NCBI GenBank assembly: GCA_946222495.1 | Contig: CAMICF010000165.1 | Location: 1-6,702, forward strand | DNA: 6,702 bases | Reading direction: 5' to 3' | Source: an uncultured Janibacter sp. | Lineage (GTDB): Bacteria; Actinomycetota; Actinomycetes; Actinomycetales; Dermatophilaceae | Part shown: positions 1 through 4,876 of the stretch, in pieces | Numbering within the stretch: the first letter of the stretch is position 1 | How the letters are laid out: each line of letters starts with the position of its first letter | Program-made: the position numbers and the translations under genes | The notes under the pieces: model-generated | The model's input: only the letters and a program-made list of their open reading frames with translations | What the model was told of the DNA's origin: nothing | The model's database searches: none

Positions 1-431
1 AGTCGTCGAGTGACGAGTCGGAGCCCACGGACGAGGAGTCGAGCGACACGACCGACCCCACGTCCACGTCGACGACGGAGCCGACGACCAGCTCCACGAC
101 CGAGCCGACCGACGAGAGCTCGACCTTCTCGACGACGCCCTCGGGCTCCGAGAGCATCCCGCCGACCCCGGCCGGTTCCACGCCCAACACGGACGACAGC
201 TACACGATGCCCACGAGCGAGCTCGAGAGCGGGGTCGCCTCGAAGATCGGTCACCCGGTCTCCGAGGTCGACTGCCCCAACGAGCTCGTGTACGTCGCGG
301 GTCGGTCCACGACCTGCACCGCGCCCGCCCGCAGCGGCTCGGGGACCTCCACCGTGTACGTCACCGTCGCCTGGGCGGTCAAGGACGGCGACCAGGTCCG
401 CTCCTACAGCACGATCCGCCAGTACCGGTGA
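1..431 (+). CDS. Exported DUF4333-like domain protein, C-terminal part (5' end outside window)
   Basis: The reading frame is open from the left edge (first full codon at position 3) to a TGA at 429-431, so the N-terminus is missing. The first ~65 visible residues are low-complexity, rich in Ser, Thr, Glu, Asp and Pro, with a short tandem repeat of the type STTEPT. The last ~70 residues form a compact domain with the pattern ELESGVASKIG, then V-D-C-P-N-E-L, then a second Cys (codon 315-317, inside TTCTA), then alternating hydrophobic residues VYVTVAW. This CP-x-L...G...C layout resembles DUF4333, a small domain found in actinobacterial exported proteins and lipoproteins, function unknown. The two cysteines (codons 273-275 and 315-317) could form a disulphide, which suits an extracytoplasmic site. 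The linker would then join the domain to a missing signal peptide or membrane anchor; that is inference. An ATG at 207 is in frame but falls inside the protein, so I do not take it as the start. It converges on ftsY across the hairpin at 452-490. Confidence 0.75.
   Translation, partial: SSSDESEPTDEESSDTTDPTSTSTTEPTTSSTTEPTDESSTFSTTPSGSESIPPTPAGSTPNTDDSYTMPTSELESGVASKIGHPVSEVDCPNELVYVAGRSTTCTAPARSGSGTSTVYVTVAWAVKDGDQVRSYSTIRQYR
69..116 (+). repeat. Short tandem repeat coding a STTEPT-type linker
   Basis: Two copies of an 8-codon unit lie end to end: 69-92 reads STTEPTTS and 93-116 reads STTEPTDE, followed by SST. Flanking sequence is similar in composition but less regular. The DNA copies differ at synonymous positions, so the unit is clearer in protein than in DNA. 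Such Thr/Ser/Pro-rich repeats are common in extracytoplasmic linkers and change length easily by slippage. Confidence 0.5.
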
Positions 432-451
432 CCCGCTGAACCGGACACACC

Positions 452-490
452 GAAGGGGCCCCCACCGCAGTTCCGGTGGGGGCCCCCTTC
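452..490. terminator. Bidirectional GC-rich hairpin terminator
   Basis: The left arm at 452-467 (GAAGGGGCCCCCACCG) is complementary to the right arm at 474-490 (CGGTGGGGGCCCCCTTC), apart from one extra C in the right arm, leaving a 6-nt loop (468-473). It starts 20 nt after the stop of the left gene and 17 nt after the stop of ftsY, in the gap between converging genes, so it can end transcription from both sides. There is no long T tract on either side. U-tract-poor hairpins are common at gene ends in high-GC actinobacteria. Confidence 0.8.
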
Positions 491-507
491 TGCATGTCGT
501 GCCTCGG

Positions 508-2082
508 TCAGCCGACGATCGCGTCGACGAAGGCCTCCGGCACGAAGGGCGCCAGGTCGTCCGGCCCCTCGCCGAGACCGACGAGCTTGACCGGGACGCC
601 GAGGGTCCGCTGGACGGCGACGACGATGCCGCCCTTCGCGGTGCCGTCGAGCTTGGTCAGCACGACACCGGTGATGTTGACCGCCTCGGCGAAGACCTTG
701 GCCTGCGCCAGACCGTTCTGACCGGTCGTCGCGTCGAGGACGAGAAGCACCTCGTCGATCGGGCTCTGCTTCTCGATGACCCGCTTGACCTTGGACAGCT
801 GGTCCATGAGGCCGACCTTGTTGTGCAGGCGGCCGGCGGTGTCGACGATGACGACGTCGGACTCCGTGTCGGCACCGGCCTTGACGGCGTCGAAGGCCAC
901 GGAGGCCGGGTCGGCGCCCTCCCGGTCGCTGCGCACCGTCGGCACGCCGACGCGGGCGCCCCACGTCTCGAGCTGGTCGGCCGCGGCGGCACGGAAGGTG
1001 TCCGCGGCACCGAGGACGACGTCACGGTCGTTGGCGACGAGGACACGGGCCAGCTTGCCGACGGTCGTCGTCTTGCCGGTGCCGTTGACCCCGACGACGA
1101 GGATGCAGGCGGGCCGGTCGTCGACGCGGGACGCGGCGAGGCCGCGGTCCATGCTCGGGTCGACGAGCGTGAGCAGGTCGGCGTAGAGCCAGTCCTTGGC
1201 GACCTCCGGGTCGGTGGTGCCGTCGACGGACACGTGCGCGCGAAGGGAGTCCACGAGCTCGGTCGTCGGCTCCATGCCGAGGTCGGCGACGAGCAGGGTG
1301 TCTTCGACCTCCTCCCAGTCCTCCTCGGAGAGCTTGCCCTGGGAGAGCAGGGCGAGCAGGCCCTTACCGATCGCGCCGTTCGACCGGGCGAGGCGGGTGC
1401 GCAGGTTGCGCATCCGGTCGCGGGTCGGTGCCGGGGTGTCGAGCTCCTGCTCGGGCTCGGCGGCCGGCTCCGTCGTCGGCTCGGCCTCCGGGACCGGCGC
1501 GGGAGCCGTCTCGGTCGTCTCGGCCGGCTCTGCGGTCGGCGTGCTGGTCGGCTCCGCCTCCGGCTCGGTCTCCGGGGCTGCGGTACCGGCCTCGGGTGCG
1601 GTGGTGCCGGTGACCGGCGGCGCCGTCCGGGCCCGCTCGGCCGCGTCGGGCTCGACGGGGGTGAACTCCTCGTCGGTGGTCGTGCCGGTGGCCGGCTCCC
1701 TCGTCTCGGGGGCGACCGGCTCCTGCTCCTGCTTCTGCTCGGCCGGCTTCTCCGGGGTGACGGGGCCGGGCGCCCGGTCCCCCTTCGCCTCGGGCTTCGG
1801 CTCGGCCGGCTTCCCGGGTGCGGGCTCGTCGTCCTTGCCGTCCGCCGGCGGGGTCTGCGGCTTGGCGTGCTCGCTCGGCCGGTCGAGGACGATCGTCCCG
1901 CTGCGGTGGTCGGTGGATCCCTTCGGGCGCTCCGGGGGCCGCCTCTCGGGCGGCAGCTCCTTGTTCTTCTTGCCGCCGCCCCCACGCAGCAGCCCCAGCC
2001 CGAGCCCTCCGAGGAGGACCAGGAGCCCGATGCCCACGACGATGTACTCGGTCAGTGTGTCGATTCCCATCACGCCGACCAT
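508..2082 (-). CDS. ftsY: Signal recognition particle receptor FtsY
   Basis: FtsY is the membrane-associated SRP receptor. It binds the Ffh-SRP-ribosome complex, and reciprocal GTP hydrolysis hands nascent membrane proteins to SecYEG. The 524-residue product has three parts. Residues ~11-33 are a hydrophobic segment (IVVGIGLLVLLGG...) that could anchor it. Residues ~37-220 are a Pro/Glu/Thr/Ala-rich acidic A domain, long for the family and of low complexity. From ~222 (DRMRNLRTRL) comes the NG GTPase: P-loop GVNGTGKT at 331-338, DTFRAAA from D361, DTAGR at 414-418, TKLDGTAKGG from T476 (TKLD base-recognition motif), and the closing GLGEGPDDLAPF block near the C-terminus. All GTPase motifs look intact. 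It is the last gene of the minus-strand cluster and ends just before the shared hairpin. The start is uncertain: ATG at 2080-2082 has its nearest strong Shine-Dalgarno 19 nt away, and ATG at 2068-2070 (residue 5) is equally possible. Confidence 0.96.
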   Translation of the reverse strand: MVGVMGIDTLTEYIVVGIGLLVLLGGLGLGLLRGGGGKKNKELPPERRPPERPKGSTDHRSGTIVLDRPSEHAKPQTPPADGKDDEPAPGKPAEPKPEAKGDRAPGPVTPEKPAEQKQEQEPVAPETREPATGTTTDEEFTPVEPDAAERARTAPPVTGTTAPEAGTAAPETEPEAEPTSTPTAEPAETTETAPAPVPEAEPTTEPAAEPEQELDTPAPTRDRMRNLRTRLARSNGAIGKGLLALLSQGKLSEEDWEEVEDTLLVADLGMEPTTELVDSLRAHVSVDGTTDPEVAKDWLYADLLTLVDPSMDRGLAASRVDDRPACILVVGVNGTGKTTTVGKLARVLVANDRDVVLGAADTFRAAAADQLETWGARVGVPTVRSDREGADPASVAFDAVKAGADTESDVVIVDTAGRLHNKVGLMDQLSKVKRVIEKQSPIDEVLLVLDATTGQNGLAQAKVFAEAVNITGVVLTKLDGTAKGGIVVAVQRTLGVPVKLVGLGEGPDDLAPFVPEAFVDAIVG

Positions 2083-2122
2083 CTTCGCAGGATCACGCGC
2101 GCCTCCTGAACCCGTGCCGGGT
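2070..2122 (-). promoter_or_regulatory. ftsY translation-initiation region with hairpin, AGGAGG and mini-ORF
   Basis: Reading the minus strand 5' to 3', a small hairpin ACCCG-GCA-CGGGT (2122-2110) is followed 2 nt later by a perfect Shine-Dalgarno AGGAGG (2107-2102). Five nt further on is a GTG (2096-2094) opening an 8-codon frame, M-I-L-R-R-W-S-A. It ends at TGA (2072-2070), whose A is also the first base of an in-frame ftsY ATG (2070-2068), forming TGATG. The usual ATG for the longest ftsY frame (2082-2080) lies inside the mini-ORF, 19 nt from the AGGAGG and without a good Shine-Dalgarno of its own. Either ribosomes bind at AGGAGG and restart on ftsY, or ftsY uses the distant site. The elements are seen directly; function is inferred. 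Confidence 0.35.
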
Positions 2123-2136
2123 CGTGGCCCCGAGCG

Positions 2137-2592
2137 TCAGGCGCGCAGGCGCGGGACGGCCGGAGCCGTCGCGGGATCCTCGACGAGCCCGCCCGCCCAG
2201 GTGACGAGACCGGCCACGTCGATGCCGTGCGGCGGCACCTCGGCGAAGGGCGCGATGGCCGCACCTCCCCGCTCGGTCACGGTCCGCGCACCGCGCGCAT
2301 TGCCCCGGCGCTGGTGGGTCAGGCCGACCGCGAGCTGGGCCAGCCCCTGCCAGAGGGGGCGCTCCCGCGGCGCCGCCGACTTCCACTGCTCCTCGAGCAC
2401 CTCGTGGGCGTGGAAGGGCATCTCCCGGTCGAGGTAGGCCTGGGCCTCCTCCAGGGCCTCCTCGGGGGTGCGGTCGCGCGCCTCGACGCGCTCGACGCCC
2501 TCGGTGCCGTGCGGCAGCGGACGGCCGAGGCCGTCGCGCGGGCGCGCGTTCTCAGCCCGGCCCTCGGGATTGCGATCACGGGAGGACGTCAT
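2137..2592 (-). CDS. DUF309 domain-containing protein
   Basis: This is a 151-residue soluble protein with no signal peptide or membrane segment. Residues 5-31 carry a block (RDRNPEGRAENARPRDGLG, then RPLPHGTEGV) that I recognise from actinobacterial DUF309 proteins. The domain core follows: an amphipathic helix with F60-H61-A62-H63-E64-V65-L66-E67-E68 and a W two residues later, then W-Q-G-L-A-Q-L-A-V-G-L-T-H and R-R-G-N-A-R-G-A. HxHE-x-L-E-x-x-W and the GLAQLAVGLxH helix are the DUF309 hallmarks. The family is small and all-helical; no biochemical role is established, and the conserved His/Glu cluster suggests a ligand or metal site only by inference. I chose the ATG at 2590-2592 because the conserved N-terminal block begins right after it. 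It starts 7 nt after the peptidase stop with no clear Shine-Dalgarno, so translation is probably coupled to the upstream gene. Confidence 0.88.
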   Translation of the reverse strand: MTSSRDRNPEGRAENARPRDGLGRPLPHGTEGVERVEARDRTPEEALEEAQAYLDREMPFHAHEVLEEQWKSAAPRERPLWQGLAQLAVGLTHQRRGNARGARTVTERGGAAIAPFAEVPPHGIDVAGLVTWAGGLVEDPATAPAVPRLRA

Positions 2593-2599
2593 GGGCGGC

Positions 2600-4579
2600 T
2601 CAGAAGAGGGAGACCCGCTCGTGCGGCTCGAGCCACATCCCGTCGCCCCGACCGGTGCCGAAGGCCTCGTGGAAGGCGTCGATGTTGCGCACGGCATTGC
2701 CGCGCACGTCCTGCGGCGAGTGCGGGTCGATGGAGAGGAGGCGCACCGCCTCCTCGGTCCGCGCATCGCCGCACCACACCCGCGCCCAGTTGCTGAAGAA
2801 GCGCTGGTCGCCGGTGAGACCGTCCTCGCCGACCTCGGTCGCCGACTCCCCGGCCGCGATCCGGTAGGCCGCGTGGCCGATCGCCAGTCCCCCGATGTCG
2901 CCGATGTTCTCGCCGACGGTGAGGGCACCGTTGACGGTCGTGCCCGGGGCGTGGCGCGTCTCGTACTCGCCGAACTGCTCGATGAGCGCGTCACGACGCT
3001 CCTCGAAGGCCATCCGGTCGGCCTCGGTCCACCAGTCGCGCAGGTTGCCGTGCCCGTCGAAGGTCGACCCGGCGTCGTCGAAGCCGTGCCCGATCTCGTG
3101 GCCGATGACCGCGCCGATGCCGCCGTAGTTGTCGGCGTCGGTGCCCTCGGCGTCGAAGAAGGGCGGCTGGAGGATCGCTGCGGGGAAGACGATCTCGTTG
3201 AGCCCCGGGTTGTAGTAGGCGTTGACCGTCTGCGGGGTAAGGAACCACTCGTCCCGGTCGACGGGCCCACCGAGCTTGCCGAGCTCGCGGTCCATCTCGA
3301 AGGCCGACACCCGGCGGACGTTGCCGACGAGGTCGCCCTCGCGGATCTCCAGCGCGGAGTAGTCGCGCCACCGGACCGGGTGACCGATCTTCGGGGTGAA
3401 GGCCTCGAGCTTGGTCAGGGCCTCCCCCTTCGTCTCCTCGCTCATCCACGCCGACTCGGCGAAGGAGCGCCGGAAGGCCTCGACGAGGTTGTCGACGAGC
3501 TCGACCATCCGCTCCCGGGCGGCCGGCGGGAAGTGCCGCTCCACGTAGAGCTCGCCGACGGCCTCACCGATCGAGGAGTCGACGAGCGAGACGCCACGCT
3601 TCCAGCGGGCGCGCTGCTCGGGGATGCCCGAGAGGGTGCGGCCGATGAAGTCGAACTGCTCCTCGACGATCCCCGCGTCGAGGTAGGCCGCGTAGGCGTG
3701 GATGACGCGGACGCGCAGCCAGTCCCGCCACGTGGCCAGGTCGATGGAGGCGAGGAGGGAGGAGAGCCCGCGCAGGAACTCGCGCTGGCGCACGACGACC
3801 TCGGCGAAGGCGGCGTCGGCGCCCAGTCCCCGGGCCCAGGCCTCCCAGTCGACCTCGGGCGCGTGGTGGTGCAGCTCGTCCGCGGTCATCAGGGTGTAGG
3901 TGCGCACCGGGTCACGGTTGGCCACGCGGTCCCAGTGGTCCGCGGCGATCTTCGTCTCGAGGCCGACGACCCGCTCGGCCGCGTCCTCGGCCGCCGCCTC
4001 GTCGAGGTCCGCGGCCAGGACAAGCAGCCGCGCCAGGTGACCGCGGTAGGCGGTGAGGGTGTCCTCGTGCTGCGACTCGCGGTAGTACGACTCGTCGGGC
4101 AGGCCGAGGCCGGCCTGCTCGAGGTAGACGACATAGCGCGAGGAGTCCTTGTCGTCGGTGTTGACGAAGGGGAGGACGAACCCGCTGACGCCCTCCCGGG
4201 CCAGGCGCCCGACGACGGCGGAGAGGTCGGCGACGGATTCGACCTCGTCGACCGCCGAGAGCAGGTCACGCACGGGCTCGGCCCCGAGCTCGTCCGCCCG
4301 CTCCTCGTCGAGGAAGGAGCGGTACAGGGCGCCCACCTTGCCGGTGACGGAGTCGGGGTCGCCCGCCGCGCTCTCGCTGGCCTCCTCGATGATCTCCCGC
4401 ACGTCCTCCTCGGCCCGCTCGCGCAGGATGTCGAAGACGCCGTAGCGGCCGCGGTCGGCCGGGATCTCGACGGTCCTCAGCCAGTGGTTGTTCACGTAGC
4501 CGAAGAGGTCGTCCTGGGGCCGGACGTCGGGATCGACGGGCCCTCGGAAGTCGTCGCTGCCGTCGGGGGTGGTGCTCAT
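2600..4579 (-). CDS. M13 family zinc metallopeptidase (neprilysin/PepO-like)
   Basis: The 659-residue product is a full-length M13 endopeptidase, a class that cuts oligopeptides with one catalytic zinc. The N-terminal M13 domain begins near residue 22 (QDDLFGYVNNHWL, then IPADRGRYGVF). The catalytic domain has substrate-binding N453-A454-Y-Y, the zinc motif H494-E495-I-G-H498, the third ligand and partner E557-N-I-G-D561, and the C-terminal H620...R626 pair in DPHSPQDVRG. The spacings N to H (41), H to E (63) and H to R (132 to 134) match human neprilysin or nearly so, so the active site looks complete. There is no signal peptide, lipobox or membrane segment before the domain, so by sequence it is cytoplasmic; many relatives are exported or membrane-anchored. 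The last residues are RVSLF where many relatives end in Trp. The ATG overlaps the upstream stop as ATGA and has a GAAAGG Shine-Dalgarno (4589-4584) 4 nt upstream. Natural substrates cannot be deduced. Confidence 0.95.
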   Translation of the reverse strand: MSTTPDGSDDFRGPVDPDVRPQDDLFGYVNNHWLRTVEIPADRGRYGVFDILRERAEEDVREIIEEASESAAGDPDSVTGKVGALYRSFLDEERADELGAEPVRDLLSAVDEVESVADLSAVVGRLAREGVSGFVLPFVNTDDKDSSRYVVYLEQAGLGLPDESYYRESQHEDTLTAYRGHLARLLVLAADLDEAAAEDAAERVVGLETKIAADHWDRVANRDPVRTYTLMTADELHHHAPEVDWEAWARGLGADAAFAEVVVRQREFLRGLSSLLASIDLATWRDWLRVRVIHAYAAYLDAGIVEEQFDFIGRTLSGIPEQRARWKRGVSLVDSSIGEAVGELYVERHFPPAARERMVELVDNLVEAFRRSFAESAWMSEETKGEALTKLEAFTPKIGHPVRWRDYSALEIREGDLVGNVRRVSAFEMDRELGKLGGPVDRDEWFLTPQTVNAYYNPGLNEIVFPAAILQPPFFDAEGTDADNYGGIGAVIGHEIGHGFDDAGSTFDGHGNLRDWWTEADRMAFEERRDALIEQFGEYETRHAPGTTVNGALTVGENIGDIGGLAIGHAAYRIAAGESATEVGEDGLTGDQRFFSNWARVWCGDARTEEAVRLLSIDPHSPQDVRGNAVRNIDAFHEAFGTGRGDGMWLEPHERVSLF

Positions 4580-4812
4580 GAGGCCTTTCGCTTGGCGTCG
4601 GTCGCCGCCTCGGACCGCTTGCTGCCGCCGGGCACGGCCCCGGAGGCCTTGCTCGTGGCGCTGTCCCTCGTCTCGCGGACCTTGACGACGACGCGCTCGC
4701 CGCGGGCCGTGAGGATCTCGCGGCCCTCCCGCCGAGCGGGGATCGCGACGATGGCCATCACGGCGATGGCGAGGACGAGGCAGAGCAGCAGCCCCACGAT
4801 CATGGCGGTCAT
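4576..4812 (-). CDS. Small single-pass membrane protein, unknown function
   Basis: From the ATG at 4810-4812 this encodes 78 residues. Residues ~4-24 form one strong hydrophobic helix (MIVGLLLCLVLAIAVMAIVAI), followed at once by basic PARREGRE. A short stretch ILTARGERVVVKVRE may form beta strands, and the tail is polar, rich in Ser, Ala, Lys and Arg (ends DAKRKAS). The positive charges after the helix predict the tail in the cytoplasm. I recognise no named family. The frame stays open upstream to an ATG at 4914 inside smc, but those 34 extra residues are Arg/Pro/Gly-rich and non-protein-like. The chosen start has GGAGAGG (4830-4824) 11 nt upstream; ATG at 4801-4803 (M4) is an alternative. 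Its stop overlaps the peptidase start by 4 nt (ATGA), so the two are likely translationally coupled, and it could tether or position a partner at the membrane (inference). Confidence 0.75.
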   Translation of the reverse strand: MTAMIVGLLLCLVLAIAVMAIVAIPARREGREILTARGERVVVKVRETRDSATSKASGAVPGGSKRSEAATDAKRKAS

Positions 4813-4829
4813 GCCCTCATGATCCTCTC

Positions 4830-4876
4830 CGCGGCCAGCGCACTCAACTCGACCCGCCGCAGCGGGCTGGGCCGCG
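4830..4876 (-). other. Intercistronic stem-loop after smc
   Basis: Arms at 4830-4839 (CGCGGCCAGC) and 4866-4876 (GCTGGGCCGCG) are complementary apart from one bulged G, and a nested pair CCCGC/GCGGG lies at 4853-4857 and 4862-4866; the two share base 4866. The structure starts directly after the smc stop and ends next to the Shine-Dalgarno of the small membrane protein gene. It might partly terminate, protect the smc transcript end, or lower expression of the downstream genes. Short pairings are frequent in DNA this GC-rich, so it may be chance. Confidence 0.3.

Noticed and set aside
207..209. ATG at 207 as the start of the left-edge gene
   Set aside because: The frame is open to the window edge with linker-like coding sequence upstream, and starting at 207 would remove any possible export signal from a two-cysteine domain.
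10..2109. A 699-codon plus-strand open frame opposite ftsY
   Set aside because: Its product is Arg/Pro/Ser-rich at first, then a mirror of ftsY codon bias. It lies over a well-supported ftsY and over the DUF4333-like gene. Long antisense frames are expected at this GC content.
2593..3270. Extension of the DUF309 frame upstream to 3270
   Set aside because: The added residues are Arg/Ser/Thr/Pro-rich and overlap the M13 coding sequence. The conserved DUF309 N-terminal block begins right after the ATG at 2590-2592.
2468..4822. A 784-codon plus-strand open frame opposite the M13 peptidase
   Set aside because: It mirrors the peptidase codons (Val/Asp/Glu/Gly/Arg-rich) and has no recognisable domain, while the minus strand has a complete M13 active site.
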